Assembly (NCBI GenBank): GCA_024752435.1
Contig: CP103028.1
Location: 1,217,666-1,281,665, forward strand
Direction of reading: 5' to 3'
Length of the DNA stretch: 64,000 bases
Source of the DNA: Allantophomopsis cytisporea
Taxonomy: Eukaryota; Ascomycota; Leotiomycetes; Phacidiales; Phacidiaceae
Shown here: positions 11,501-23,762 of the stretch, in pieces
Layout of the letters: every line of letters begins with the position of its first letter
Position numbering within the stretch: the stretch's first letter is position 1
Translations under genes and position numbers: made by a program
Notes under the pieces: model-generated
What the model saw: the letters and a program-made list of their open reading frames with translations, nothing else
The model's database searches: none
Told to the model about the DNA's origin: nothing

Positions 11501-12068
11501 CATAGCAGAGAAGAATCTGGCCAAGAAGTTACGTAAAAACCTCGAGGCGCCAGCTGATGACGATGATCCAGAGGAGATCGAAATCGATCCTGAGGATGAT
11601 GAAGAGGAAGATCTCTCCGAGAGCGATCGTAAAGCCGAAGCCCTTCAGGCTGAACAACGGCTTTGTGAGTTCACTGGAAAGCTGGTCGTCGCCCTTATCG
11701 CTGGCGTCATTGATGTCACCGGTCCCAACAAGGGTAAACTTGCTGCTCGTCTCCAAAGAAATCGTAACCGTCTTGGTCCAAATTTCAAAGAAGTGGTTGC
11801 TTATCTCGATGGTCCTAAAACCAAGGCCCCGAAGAGAAAGGCATCGAAGGCACCAGCGCAAGATAAGTTCTCGAAGAGTAAGGAAGTTGTTGTAGAGGAT
11901 GATGAGGAGGAGGAAGAGGATCCTTTTGCAGATGAACCCGAGGAAGGAACAGTAGAGGATCTTCGGAGGAGAGAACTTCTGGATGATGAAGATGCCCCAG
12001 AGAGTGTACAAGAAGATGAGGACGCGGCAAATGGAGATGGAGATGAAGACGAAGTAATGGGTGACTAG
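8506..12068 (+). CDS. scc3: Cohesin subunit Scc3/Irr1 (STAG/SA family), with one apparent frameshift
   Basis: Encodes the HEAT-repeat cohesin subunit that binds the kleisin and DNA and is needed for sister-chromatid cohesion in the nucleus. Exons: 8506-8914, 8968-9176, 9227-12068. The N-terminus is an acidic/basic disordered tail (MEISDNES, RRKSGRAVRAPEKYEP). The STAG domain follows, then FMSLISTMHASGELYTDL and repeated helices. The C-terminus is again acidic. At about 9838-9839 the frame breaks: the text reads KNQGQRGW then stops, while the +1 frame reads DNVAGLRHFIERFRPRL, the expected continuation after KNK. Removing one C of the cc pair gives KNKDNVAGL. No usable intron spans it. For an essential gene this is more likely a sequence error than real loss. 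A second ATG 24 nt upstream (8482) is in frame; 8506 fits the usual fungal N-terminus better. Confidence 0.9.
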
Positions 12069-12912
12069 GTGACCAGGCGGCATCGATGATGAGGAGTTAC
12101 GGTGTTGTGGATATCTTGCGTTGGATCAATCACCTGGGCTATGGCATTTTCAGAAGCGTATGTGCCGCTTGGCTGGGTTTGTACTCCTTTGCTATTTTGT
12201 TGATATGTGGTAGTTGCTTTCCGGAATGGCATCGTTCTTCTGTGTTCAATAGTCTTTGTGATTGTTTTGTTGCTTTGTGAATTAAGGTAGATAAAAATCG
12301 AAATATCTCGTCAATCCGTTTCAAATGGAATTGTGATAAAAGATAATACAATACGGAACGTACTTATTGGTAAACGCTGGTTCAAAAATTGAACAAAACC
12401 AACTCTCGCGATATGATGAAAGCATCTTGGTAGGGAGGTATTCAACTGTTCATGCGAGTGCAAAAGATCTGTGAAGTGAAACAGATGTGTGCTGGATAGT
12501 ATCATGAAATTCAATTCTACAAGCAGCAAAACGGTATTGGTAATCAATATGCTGCTAAAATGTAATTACATCGCTTTGAAGAAGTTGGCTCATCCGATTT
12601 CAAAGATGATCATGAAGAGGCAGTAGAAGCTACCTATTTTCGTTAATCAGCGGTGATTGATGCATGAGGTACCCTTGGAACCTTCACCTGTACTGTGAAA
12701 TGTATGTACAGGCAACGGAAGTCTTGGAGCTAAATTATCCGCTAGTCCGAATACAGCATTCTGATTCTGGCAGAAAGCAAAACTCCACAATCGCCGTTGT
12801 AGCTTCCCGCATCTCCATCATCGAAAACGCAAGAACAAGCTCACGCTTGTAATAACAACCTACTTATTCTGTTATCTACTGTACCTCCCGTGCGTGCCGA
12901 CTATTCCTTACG
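12069..12912. other. Intergenic, no gene seen
   Basis: About 840 nt of 3' flank of scc3 and 5' flank of the J-protein gene. Only short unconvincing frames. Confidence 0.6.
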
Positions 12913-13806
12913 ATGCCGAAAGAAGATCTCCTTCAGCATGCAACGAGCGACCACGATTTCTATGAGCTCCTCGGCGTAGCATTCGAATCTTCTGAAAGCG
13001 ATATTCGACGCGCATATCGAAAAACTGCTCTGAAATATCATCCCGATAAACTCGGAAAAGATTTCGATCCTGAGAAATTTCATCTCCTTCAGATTGCAAA
13101 TGACGTATTGAGTGATCCATCTGCCAAGGCGGCGTACGATAATGCGCGAAACGCGAGATTACAGAAGAAGAGGCAGCACGAGTTGTTCGAGGGCAAGCGG
13201 AAGCAGATGAAAGAGGATTTAGAGTCGCGGGAAAGAGGCGTCAAGAGGGGCAGAGATGAGGCAGAGGACGCCGAGGCCAGACTCGAGATGGAAATGAGGA
13301 GGTTGGCAGAGGATGGGAAAAGAAGGAGGAGAGAGATGGAGGAGAGACTACAAGCTGCTGCGGCACCCCCAACTACCAAAAGTCCCGTCCAAGAAGCCCA
13401 GAAGCCAGTCGTTACTGTGCAAGAAGAGGAAGAGGAAGATGAAGTAGCGATACTCGAGCGCAGGATTCGCGAAGCAGAAGCTGCAAAAGTGAAGCGCAAA
13501 GCTGATAGGAAAGCACGAAAGAGTGGTGTGTTCACAGCTGACACACCAGAAGTCACAAGAACGAAATCACCCAAGGAAGAGCCTAGCACGCCTATCAAAC
13601 GTCCCGATATTTTCAAAAGTCTAAAAGCTGACGATAAGTCTTCAGCTTCCCCAAGGTTCTCCTTCTCTCCAAAATCGAACAACACGTCCTCTTCGTCGAC
13701 ATTGAACGATCTCACTGCATCCACAATGGCAAGACTAAAGGCTGCCGCCGCAGAGAAAGCAAGGCTTGAGGCAGATATTAGACAGCAAGAGGCGGAAGCA
13801 GTGTAG
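12913..13806 (+). CDS. cwf23: J-domain protein of the Cwf23/DNAJC17 type (spliceosome-associated)
   Basis: A single exon of 297 residues. An N-terminal J-domain (residues about 14-78) has the HPD motif at 43-45 (KYHPDK), which stimulates Hsp70 ATPase. It is followed by the family-typical run RLQKKRQHELFEGKRKQMKEDLE split over a helix (about 87-110), then a long charged coiled coil and a Ser/Lys/Glu-rich C-terminus. This layout is that of DNAJC17 and fission yeast Cwf23, J-proteins found with the spliceosome in the nucleus. Animal members carry a C-terminal RRM that I cannot see here. The downstream 3' flank is short before the next gene. Function is from the family; the nuclear role is inferred. 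Confidence 0.82.
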   Translation: MPKEDLLQHATSDHDFYELLGVAFESSESDIRRAYRKTALKYHPDKLGKDFDPEKFHLLQIANDVLSDPSAKAAYDNARNARLQKKRQHELFEGKRKQMKEDLESRERGVKRGRDEAEDAEARLEMEMRRLAEDGKRRRREMEERLQAAAAPPTTKSPVQEAQKPVVTVQEEEEEDEVAILERRIREAEAAKVKRKADRKARKSGVFTADTPEVTRTKSPKEEPSTPIKRPDIFKSLKADDKSSASPRFSFSPKSNNTSSSSTLNDLTASTMARLKAAAAEKARLEADIRQQEAEAV

Positions 13807-14110
13807 TTTTGTTATACCAGAAGAAAGAGATTGATACCATGGGATTCATAGCGTGGCGTTAGGGGTAGATTTGATAGTAACATTGATATTTAAATTACAT
13901 TCCTGTTGTATATATACACAAATCCCTACATCGCCATAGTTGCTTGATGAAGTACCCACTTTAGCTTACCCCACGATGTTGGTGGTTATCCACCACTCAG
14001 AGTCATCAAAATATTTTTGTCATCAGCCGGCAACTGCCGAGTGATTGATATCATCGCCAGATAATTCCAACATCTCATTTCCATGACCATCACCACTCAC
14101 AATTACTGAA
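13807..14110. other. Intergenic
   Basis: 304 nt between two plus-strand genes; contains the terminator region of cwf23 and promoter of iba57, with no motif I can name. Confidence 0.5.
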
Positions 14111-15367
14111 ATGCCTCCTCGAACCTCCCTCTCGCGTTGTGCTCGCCCAAAAGCAGACCTATCCATCTGTACGAACTACAAAATCCCTTCCCGCCGCTTC
14201 ACTACAACCAGGACTGTGCATAGCTCGAGCTCCAGTTTACCAACTTCTATTCCACCAAACGGTTTTTCGGCACTCAAGTCACGATGTATTATAACGCTGT
14301 CAGGACCCGACGCGGAAAAATTTTTACAGGGTCTGATTTGCCAGGATATGATGAAGGTGCCTCCAGGTCTCGACCCAGCGAATTTTCCTAATAGAAAGAT
14401 ACCACGCGAATTAATGATATCACGCACAACAAATTTCTATGGTGCATTCCTCAATTCGCATGGCCGTGTACTTTGCGACGTATTCGTGTACATATTACCT
14501 TCACAAATTGCGCCCTCGCTCCTCTCCTCTACTGGCGGCAAATTTGGCTTCGTCGATGGTCAGGCATGGGCCATAGAGGTGGACGCAAAAATGGGAGACA
14601 GCCTGTTCTCACATATGAAGCGACATAAGCTACGGTCAAAATTCGACATGAACAAGGCAAACGTGGGTGTTTGGAGTGTGTGGAAAGATGAAGCATGGAA
14701 AGCACATTCATTACGTCCAGAGATATCTGATGCGACACCAAGCTTCGGAGACAATAGCGTTACTTGTGCAGATACACGCGCACCGGGAATGGGCTACAGG
14801 TTCTTGCTTCCCGCAGGCGCGAAGCCGAATATCGAGGCGGATGAATCGAATGAGATTGTTTATAAGGTGCGCAGGTACTTGAAAGGTGTAGCAGAGGGTC
14901 AAGACGAAATAGGCTGGGAAAGTGCGCTCCCTGCCGAAAGTAACCTAGATCATATGGGTGGTGTACATTATGATAAGGGTTGCTATATGGGACAAGAACT
15001 TACCATTCGAACAAAACATAAGGGAGTGGTAAGAAAGAGGATTTTACCTATGATGGTGTATGGAATTGATGAGGCTGAACCTAAGAGTCTGGAGTGGAAA
15101 GGAGAGGGTGAAGCGAACTTGGTACCGAAAGATACGAGTATTAATCGAGTTGGCAAAACGGGGAGGAGTACAGGCAAGTTTCTTGCTGGAGTGGGTAACC
15201 TCGGGTTGGGGTTATGTAGACTGGAGATGATGACTAATGTGGTGGTCCAAGGAGAGAGTGGGGGATATCGAGAAGGAGATGAATTTAAAGTAGAATTTGG
15301 AGATGGTGATGACAAGCGGAGTTTGAAGGTTAAGGCGTTTGTGCCAAGTTGGCATTTGACCAAATAG
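14111..15367 (+). CDS. iba57: Mitochondrial iron-sulfur cluster assembly factor Iba57 (CAF17/YgfZ family)
   Basis: A single exon of 418 residues. Iba57 is a folate-binding-fold protein of the mitochondrial matrix that acts with Isa1/Isa2 in making [4Fe-4S] clusters. The N-terminus is a basic, Ser/Arg-rich mitochondrial presequence (RRFTTTRTVHSSSSS). The body starts with LSGPDAEKFLQGLICQD and RTTNFYGAFLNSHGRVLCDV, typical of the family. The signature KGCYMGQELTIRTKHKG, with the conserved Cys, lies near residue 290. The C-terminal barrel ends at the stop at 15365. Length is normal. No lesion seen. Confidence 0.92.
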   Translation: MPPRTSLSRCARPKADLSICTNYKIPSRRFTTTRTVHSSSSSLPTSIPPNGFSALKSRCIITLSGPDAEKFLQGLICQDMMKVPPGLDPANFPNRKIPRELMISRTTNFYGAFLNSHGRVLCDVFVYILPSQIAPSLLSSTGGKFGFVDGQAWAIEVDAKMGDSLFSHMKRHKLRSKFDMNKANVGVWSVWKDEAWKAHSLRPEISDATPSFGDNSVTCADTRAPGMGYRFLLPAGAKPNIEADESNEIVYKVRRYLKGVAEGQDEIGWESALPAESNLDHMGGVHYDKGCYMGQELTIRTKHKGVVRKRILPMMVYGIDEAEPKSLEWKGEGEANLVPKDTSINRVGKTGRSTGKFLAGVGNLGLGLCRLEMMTNVVVQGESGGYREGDEFKVEFGDGDDKRSLKVKAFVPSWHLTK

Positions 15368-16322
15368 TTCATAAGAACCACAACTCTCGAGACCAGATCG
15401 TAGAACACGCATACTGAACGACAGATTGATAGCTTTCGTAACTCAATGGTGCCGTAACAAAGCATAAGTATAGTACCGCGTGCTCCCGTAACACCTTCCC
15501 CACCTTATACATAGCATTAAAAACTTTGGTTATGTCTATCTAAAGGTTCCTGGGATATGCGCTATCATCTATATCAGTATTTGCTTGGATCTAATAGTAG
15601 CTATAGAAAACAAATGCCCATGAGAGACTGTGCTTCTCGCGAGCCATGGGCCTTGTCCACAATACACGCTGTGATCATCGTCTCTTTGTTTAAGAGCTTC
15701 TCTTCGAGACTCGCTATTTCTATAATGAAATGAGTGAGATACAGTAAACAACAAATATAAAAAAAAAGACGTATGAACTTCGAAGGAACGAGTTCACTAA
15801 ATCGACACTACATTCATTGATTATTGTCGATAATGGAGATGAAATATATACGCCTAACAAACCTGGCTCTTACCTGTACTTGAACCCCCTTCCTACCAAT
15901 ACTTCTACTTGAGAAGGAGATAGCTATGATTGTTGGGGTAATATTTTATGTGTATTGTATAATATAGAGAATATCCAATTTAAGCGGATGTTGGTATTAA
16001 CCAAAAAAAAAGTTTCAAGCTTACCACCACTCTTAGAAAATTTCAGTAATAAAAAAAGTGAATTGAAATATCTTAATAACTTCAAGAAAAGAAACTAACT
16101 GAGATTCTATGATTAATAGTTGAATCTGTTATGCATTTCCTACTGATATTGGTTCATCCTCACTCAATCTCAAATGCTGCCACATCATGTCGGCGTTGTT
16201 TCCCCCTCAAATTACTAAAACATAAATGCTTGTATCTACCTAGCAGCGCTTTGGAAAGTGGGCAGCTGGCGCAAAGACATATATACCTAGCTGCTTAATT
16301 AATGTGGACGTACAAAGCCCAC
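15368..16322. other. Intergenic between convergent genes
   Basis: About 950 nt between the stops of iba57 (+) and the MFS gene (-). AT-rich with several A/T runs; the region around 15830-16120 is particularly low in GC. No gene seen. Confidence 0.6.
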
Positions 16323-17926
16323 TTACATTCGATATCTGAAATATGGGTTCTCTTTATCTGTCAAGTCCCGGAAAGCGTACTTGCTTCTTGCCTCGTCATC
16401 CTCTGGAAGTGCATCTCTCCTCTTGTTTTCCCTCCTACACACAAAAAACAGACAACAAGACGATATGATCGTAATGCAATAACAAATAATGAGCCCCAGC
16501 CATAACTCGGGATAGTGTTGCTTTTTCGTTTCACTCTTGACCAACTGTGGGCCAACAATGTTCCCAACGCAATAAGCAACAAATATGGTAGCAGCCATAA
16601 ATCCTTTCTTGGTTTGCCCGGCCACATTGGACATGCCTACGCTGATGACTAGACTCACAACTGCCCCGAATGTGCCAGTGATCGAGTATCCAACCACCGG
16701 TGCAGCAGCATGATAAGACCAGTTGGATCGCCAGATCATCGCACAACCTGCAATGACCGGGAAACAGCATATAATCAACAGGATGATCTGAACGTTACGG
16801 AATTGGGTGCTAAGATAGCCGGTCAAAAGGATGGAGATGAGACAAAGGCCACCGAGCGGGAATTGTAGAAGAATGGAGTCCAAGGTCGTCCAGCCAAACG
16901 TTGAGACAATCAGAGGACCAAAGCCACTGACAGCACCATTAACAGTGTATGCGGAAGCCATCATCAGGGCAGTAAGCCAGACCTTAAGATCGAGAACGGC
17001 TTCCTTAATCTGAGAAGGCTTGAATTTTGTGCAGCGTACACCTGTCTGACCGCTACGAAGGCGCTCAACAGCAATCACACGCTCTTCTGGTGTGAGGAAC
17101 CAAGCGGATACAGGAGAACTCGGTACGAAGAAACAGAGGATACCCCATATAAATGTGATTGAGCCGGCAAGGAGGTAAATATATTGCCATCTGGTTAGAC
17201 TACCTCCAGTGATCTGGGCGAAGCCATAATTCAGAGCGCCACCGACGATAGTGAATATTCCAGTGGATGAGAACCACAGACTTTGTCGGAAAGCCTGCTC
17301 TCTCTGGGTGTAGAAAGAGGTTGTAATGGTCATGAAACCCGTTGGAATAATAGACTCGACGAAACCAAGAAAGAAGCGTTGGGCGTACAGACCGCGCCAC
17401 GATGTCACGGCCGCTGTGAGCATACATACAACTGCCCATACGCACACCACACTTCCAAGCATGCGTCCGACATCGAATCGTTGCATGGCGTATGTCATAG
17501 GGTATAGACCAGCCAGCATGCCGAAATAAAACATGGATGTAGCCCAGCTGAGGCGTGAAGTATCGGTGGATCCAGTTGCAGGATCGGTGACGCTGAGGGC
17601 GAGATCTTTAGTCATTCCAAACAAAGATGCGGAGCCTAGAATGGTCTTCAATTATCAGCTTCAGGTATTTTGAGATCAAACACTAAACCACATACCTTAT
17701 CATACACAACAAGTCCATAACAGACAATCATAACTGGAATCATGAATCTGTCAATCTTCCTCACAACATGTCTCTCTAGTACCGGATCAATTTCTATGCT
17801 GGTGTCTCCTACAAGCTCTTTCGCAAGATCTTGATCGCTGGAGCTCACACTCGATCGATAACCCGCATCGTCTTGTGGCGATTGGACTGTGGCTGGCGTC
17901 GCAGTCTTCTCAGATTCGAATGCCAT
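16323..17926 (-). CDS. MFS permease, Dal5/allantoate (anion:cation symporter) type
   Basis: Two exons on the minus strand: 17926-17696 and 17645-16323, joined in phase 0 across a 50-nt GT-AG intron; 517 residues. The N-terminal 55 residues are hydrophilic with acidic/Ser-rich stretches, then HVVRKIDRFMIPVMIVCY opens TM1, typical of the Dal5-like family. Further TM segments include YFGMLAGLYPMTYAMQRF and GRMLGSVVCVWAVVCML. A central hydrophilic loop contains LTPEERVIAVERLRSGQTG, a common mark of these transporters. The C-terminal tail KYAFRDLTDKENPYFRYRM also fits. Members import allantoate, ureidosuccinate, vitamins or carboxylic acids across the plasma membrane; the substrate here is unknown. 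Confidence 0.88.
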
Positions 17927-19678
17927 TTTCCGTAAATGACAAGACTTTCACAGGATTGCAAGCACATCAACAGAAGAAGTAGAACTCCATGAAAAATAGT
18001 CAAACGCAGAATGGAGAATGATAGTACGTCGATCTTTAGCTCGGAGCTACAGGCCGAGAAGGATTCCGACGCGGTAACCAGTCTGATTCGGCGCCGACTG
18101 GCAACTGGGAGGAAATAAGACTCTAAGTCAAGACATAGAATTGGCTAAATAACGGTACATTAAGCTGTTCCGCAAATGACCCGAAGCTATTTTCGTTGGA
18201 GCTTTCGACTCATTGGTGTCATTCACCTAAGAAATTTGATATTCTGCCGAAGGCGGTCTGAGTTGGAAATTCCACCATGATTTCGACATTGAGACAAGCT
18301 TTTTATGGACGACAATCCTCCGAGTGACATCGTGACAGCTTTCTTGATTGCGATGTCGCCCTCACCCTTACTCTTCTTGTTGCTTGGGCGAGTATATAAT
18401 CGAATTTCCCGACATCTCATATTTGCCATTCCAGTTATACACAGCAAACTTGACTTCTTTTTTTCCTCTTTTCTTTTCGATCCATGATTTTATCCACTCT
18501 CTGTGCCGTACTTCATTTTGCGTAACAAAATAAACCGAGTACAAACGAAGGTAGTGTAGCCAAACGCTGGATGCCTTGATTAACAAGTTGTGAAGCGTAG
18601 TCTATCACGTAGTAGGTTGATTGTCTTTGGAGAGCTCTCTGGATGTGCTAGGAGTAGTAATACTGTGGTATATTGTGCGTGTGTAACTAGAGTTAGGTAT
18701 GTACATTAGGTTTTCGAACGCGGGAACCGCTAGCGTCTACTAGCATACATTCATTAATTGCATCGTTATGCCTCTAAATTATGCATAAATTGTTTCACAC
18801 GTGCTACAGTGGAGTTGGAGAGATCATAGGAAGTTTGATACACTGTATAGAGAACAAGAGTGAGTCGTGTAAATACTTCAAATCAAATGACTGTGTTGAT
18901 ATTGAATGTATACGCAGATATTCCTGCTAATCCTTTGATTACTCAAGTAATCCTTTCAACCGCTCTTTTAATGGTCAGATAGCCGTACATGTACAGGAAA
19001 TGTAACACATCATCTTTGCGCTTCGGTGATTCAAAATCTTCTCGGCTCTTTAATATCCGTTGACTTCCTATACAGATGTTGATGCAATCGAACATAAAGA
19101 AAAGGAGCTACTCTGTTAGCTACAGTATATATAAGTGGAGACAATGCATCGAATGCAACCATCATGAGATTTGCATACGAGCTACCACGCGATGGACTAT
19201 CCATATTGATCGTATGTTTTAACAAAATCCCCTTGTATCAGCTGCGTGCGTCGTTGAATTCTAGGCCTTCTTTATTGGCCTTCCACCTTCTATCAACAGA
19301 GGAATAATTTAGGAAAGGGACCTTAATCATCTTGCTCGGTCTCTATCATTCAACGTTGTCTGCCGCTAAGATAAAGCCTTGTGGTGATGCTGATTACGGT
19401 TACAGTCGTTTATGCAACTGCCGACCGCGTGACCGGTAATTGAGATAGGTATCTTACAAGCTCGGCAGTATGATTACATTGTTGAGGCTCGTTGCCGTGA
19501 AGGTTGGTGGTTGGCAGCAGAGCCATAGGTGGGGGTGTACATATGTGCATCCTTGTATTCTCAAGGAAGGAGACGCGGGGAGACATTTGTAAGCTGACTG
19601 AGAGAGGGTTTTAAGTAAAGGATTTTCTATTACAGCACACATAATCTATTTCGTTCCAACTTCCTGAATAAAACAAAC
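17927..19678. other. Intergenic between divergent genes, no gene seen
   Basis: 1.75 kb separating the MFS gene (-) from the monooxygenase gene (+), so it should contain both promoters. Several short frames, none convincing. The words ggtaaccag and gtgaccggt near 18075 and 19430 are palindromic-looking, but I cannot tie them to a regulator. Confidence 0.5.
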
Positions 19679-21710
19679 ATGGCGTCTGTTCAAGCACAAG
19701 CAACGAGCCCAACGAACTGGGTCCCAATCAAGGAAGAACCAACTTTGACACAGAGAAAGCTTCGATTAGTCTGTATTGGCGCCGGGTACTCAGGATTAAC
19801 ACTTGCCCACAAGATCCAACATGAATACAAGCTGGAAGATCTAATTGACCTACAAATTTATGACAAGAATGCTGAGGTTGGAGGAACATGGTTTGAGAAC
19901 ACGTACCCCGGGGCTGCTTGGTAGGTTTCCTCTTCCAACCTTTGAGTAATGCTGGAAAGTGCTGACCCAACAAAGTGATATCCCGTCCCGTAGGTTTGAT
20001 GGCATCAATCCTAACGACTTTAACTGATCTGCTGCAGATGCGTACACTTTCCTATTCGCACCGAATCCAGATTGGTCAAAATTTTACTCACCAGGCCCAG
20101 AAATTCATGCTTATATCAAGAATACTGTTGACAGATGGGAGTTGAAAAAGCATGTGCAGTTGCATTCGAAAGTTCTCGAAACTGTTTGGAATGACGAGCT
20201 GGGCAAATGGAAGATCAAGGTTCTCGTAGACGGAAGGGTAGTCGAGGATGATGCAGATATCCTTGTAAATGGATCTGGTTTTCTTAAGTGAGTTATATGA
20301 CATTGAAACTTCTTGGACAGCTACTAAATATACCTCGTAGCAAATGGAAGTGGCCAAGCATACCTGGCATAGATGACTTCCAAGGCAAACTTGTGCATAC
20401 TGCTGCATGGTAAGTATCTAGATTTCGGAGACTCTTCGGTCTAATAACGTATAGGGACAATGACTACGACTGGGCGGGTAAGAAAGTCGCCGTGATCGGC
20501 AATGGCTCTTCTGGTATTCAAGTTGTTGCAGCAATGCAACCAAAAGTCTCGAAGCTGGTTACGTATGTACGGTCACCTACCTGGATCTCTGTCAATTTCT
20601 GCGCGGACAAAGCGAAAGACGGTAAGAATTTCGAATATTCGGAGGAGCAAAAAAGACTATTCAGGGAGAGTCCTGAGACTCATTTGGCACTTCGCAAGGA
20701 GCTTGAGGCCTCGTAAGTTGCGGTTTCAATCTATGTCCGCCTTTTCTATAATTAATGAGCTTCTGGGTAAAGTACTCTTGTTGATATGATACTATTCACG
20801 CAGAGTTAATGGCTTTTTTTTCGGTATGTGCGTCGGGCATCCAGCTCAACAAGGACTCGAGGATGCATGCAAGGCTCAGATGAATGAGATCCTCAAGGAT
20901 CACCCAGATATGGCTTCAAAGATGATTCCGGGCTTCCACCCTGGCTGTCGTCGGCTATCACCAGGTGAAGGCTATCTGGAGGCACTGAAAGAACCCAATG
21001 CCAGCATTTCTTGGTCTCCGATCGAGGCAATCACAGAGAAGGGTATCAAGACCTCTGAAGGCGAAGAAGAGTTTGATTTGATTGTTTGTGCAACTGGTTT
21101 CGACACCTCATTTATTCCTGCTTGGAAACTAGCTGGTCTTGAAGGTGCAACACTTGAGGAGAGATGGAAGACCAATCCCGACGCTTTCTTCGCAGTTCAG
21201 GTTGATACTATGCCAAATTACTTCATGTTTAACGGTCCCAATTGCCCAATCTCACATGGCTCAGTTCTGACACAAGTTTCGTGGACTTGTGATTACATCC
21301 TGCGCTGGGCTTCGAAAATCGCAAAACAAGATATCAAGTACCTTTCAACTTTCATTTTCCTCGCTGTCAATGAAATATGTTGCTAACCCACTTTCTGAAG
21401 GTCTCTAACACCAAAGTCCGAGGCAGTCGCCGACTACAACACATACGCGCAGGAGCTGCTCAAACGCACCGTTTGGGCTGACAACTGCCGTTCATGGTAC
21501 AAAAACGGCAAGGAAACAGGGACAGTTACTGGCACATATCCCGGTTCCATCCTAAATTTCAAGGATGCTCTGGAGAACATTGGCTCAGAGCATTTCGATA
21601 TCGTCTGGAAGAGCAAGAACCGCTTCAGGTGGTTGGGCAATGGACAGAGCGTGTGGGATAAGGATGGAACAGGAAATCTGGCTTATTATATGGATGAAAT
21701 GAAGATCTAA
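19679..21710 (+). CDS. FAD/NADPH monooxygenase, Baeyer-Villiger type (about 558 aa)
   Basis: Seven exons: 19679-19920, 19976-19989, 20038-20287, 20341-20409, 20455-20712, 20804-21337, 21401-21710. All junctions are GT-AG and keep the frame. Exon 2 is only 14 nt and encodes the CDIPS turn that follows the FAD site. The FAD motif GAGYSG is at residues 34-39, then EVGGTWFENTYPGAACDIPSH across the first junctions, the hallmark of this family. The Baeyer-Villiger fingerprint FQGKLVHTAAWD precedes the second Rossmann motif (GNGSSG), which binds NADPH. ATGFDTSFIP lies near the C-terminal FAD contact. These enzymes insert oxygen next to a ketone to give esters or lactones, or oxidise other soft nucleophiles. 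A cytosolic location is likely because no signal peptide is present. Confidence 0.9.
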
Positions 21711-22590
21711 GGGGTCAAATACTAAGCTTAAGCCCTGGGAGCTAACTTTACAGGCACCAAGTTCTAGTCAATCCTCCCGTTTTACACACAAAATAGTAAC
21801 AACCAACTCATAACCCAGAGGAGTAATCTACAACAATATTTCACTCGTAAGAATTGTAAACGATAACAGTGTATTCTGCCAAGATGCCATTGTAATTCCC
21901 TTCTTGACTGAGCTTCGTAAAGCACGACAATCGCTCACCATGCCTGTCTCTATGACATAGGGCGTGGATTAATGTAGCCATTGATATCGCCATCGCTGCG
22001 AAGGTTCTGACTGACGCCTATTCGCACCGTGATCAGCAGCGCGCTGGGAGTTTAGTACCTACAGGATCTAAGTTTCCTGTGATGCATTCTAACCATACTC
22101 GAGAGTGAAGTCTGAGAGGATACTAAATTAAAGTTACCAAGGTAACTGAACTTCGAGACTTGATATGTTCTTAGGAGTCATAGGAGCTGAGCAGTTGCAG
22201 TGGGGTAAGTGGCCTTTGCGGGGTTGTGAGATGGATAAAAAAGTAACATCTTTATGCTAGTATTTTGTGGGTCGGCTTATCAGAAGATGGCAATTGCGGT
22301 GGTCAAGGTTGCCATCAGGTAATGTGAAACCTTGGCAGACAACTGCCGCATTATCCAAGAAAAACTCATTTATATTTCTCGCCACTGGTTAACAATGGAA
22401 AATGCACAAGAAGATTCCCTGTAGCACTGTATGCATCTGGTCGTCATATGCGTGCTTTTCAACGTGTTCGCTGAGTTATAAGTAGTAAGTGAAGCTGACT
22501 CTCCCTATGTCCCTATCCTACCATTTGTATCAGTCCTTACCTTGCCTCCGATATCTTTTAAGTCTCTTGTCAAATCTCGCAGTTATCAAG
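21711..22590. other. Intergenic
   Basis: 880 nt with no supported gene. An in-frame extension of the next protein up to 22489 is open but would put about 34 residues ahead of its signal peptide, so I treat it as leader. Confidence 0.55.
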
Positions 22591-23762
22591 ATGCGCCTTT
22601 TCATTTGTATCCTTCCCCTGCTTCTCCCCACAATCCAAGCTCTGGTACCTTCCACAGCAGTAAAGATCCTGACCCAAGGTGCCGTCGGCACCCATTTCGA
22701 GAATATCGCTCTTACGCCATCCAATGACCTCCTCGTAACTCGCAGCGATACACCACTTCTGCAACTCATCTCACCAGAATCAGAGGCAGTCTTCAACGTC
22801 ACACGATTCTCTTCCGTCTACTACGGCTGCGAAGGTATCATATCAGACCCCGTCTTCACCTCGATATACTATGTCGTTGTCTCTGCCCCTTACAATTCCG
22901 ACTTCATAAAGACGACAGACACCAGCTATGCTGTTTTTAAAGTCGACATGTCAACCTTCCAGGCTCTTAACGGCGAAGTAGTACGCAATGCAAGCATCAC
23001 AAAGGTAGCTGATCTCCCCAAAGCGGCACTTCTAAATGGTATAACACTGCTGCAAGGGAACTCGTTACAAGAAATTACGTCTTTCGGGCCGAGGCTACTT
23101 ATTGCGGACTCAAATCGTGGGAGTGTATGGAGACTGGATGTTTGCTCTGGTAACTCAACGGAAATTATAAAGGATGAGAGGATGACGTACTCAAGTAATG
23201 CTACTTTGAAGTTAGGCATTAATGGAATAAAGATGAAGGATGGATGGTTGTACTGGTCAAATACGGTGCGTCGTTCCCATTCCCCCAAATATAGCTCTTT
23301 GAATTTCCTGAGTAAAGAATGTGTGATTCCGGGCTGATTAATTAGGGCAATCCAATCCTTTCCCGTATCCCAATCGATGCTAACGGTCTCCCAACTGGAC
23401 CGTCAGAGACTGTCGTGGACGTGGAAGGTGTAGATGACTTTGTTTTCCGCGCGGATGGAACCGCATGGATGATGCAGAACTTGCTGGACGAGATAAGTGT
23501 GGTTGAGAATGGGACAGTGATCCCAGTGGCAGGAAGTCCAAACACATCGCTGCTAGCAGGCCTTACAGCAGGAGCTTTCGGACTAGTGAAGGGCACGGAG
23601 AATCTTTTGTTTGCGACTGCTATGGGAGGTGAGTTATGCTGAGATATATCTTGAGGCTGAAAACTGACGAGAATAGGCACCGTGAAGGGGTCTGATGTCG
23701 GAGGAAAGGTTATAGTAATTGATACTGGATTCTGGCCCTCCGCTCATAGGAAAGTATGGTAG
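22591..23762 (+). CDS. Secreted SMP-30/gluconolactonase-like beta-propeller protein (about 347 aa)
   Basis: Three exons: 22591-23265, 23346-23628, 23677-23762 (introns of 80 and 48 nt). The start is placed at the ATG giving a clean signal peptide (MRLFICILPLLLPTIQA). The body has blade-like repeats: FENIALTPSNDLLVT, a LLIADSNRGSVWRLD strand pair, LGINGIKMKDGWLYWSN, IPIDANGLPTG, and DGTAWMMQN. These resemble SMP-30/strictosidine-synthase-like six-bladed propellers, many of which bind a divalent metal and hydrolyse lactones. Many NxS/NxT sites fit secretion. It lies about 0.9 kb after the Baeyer-Villiger enzyme, whose products can be lactones; a functional link is conceivable but the compartments differ. 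Confidence 0.75.
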
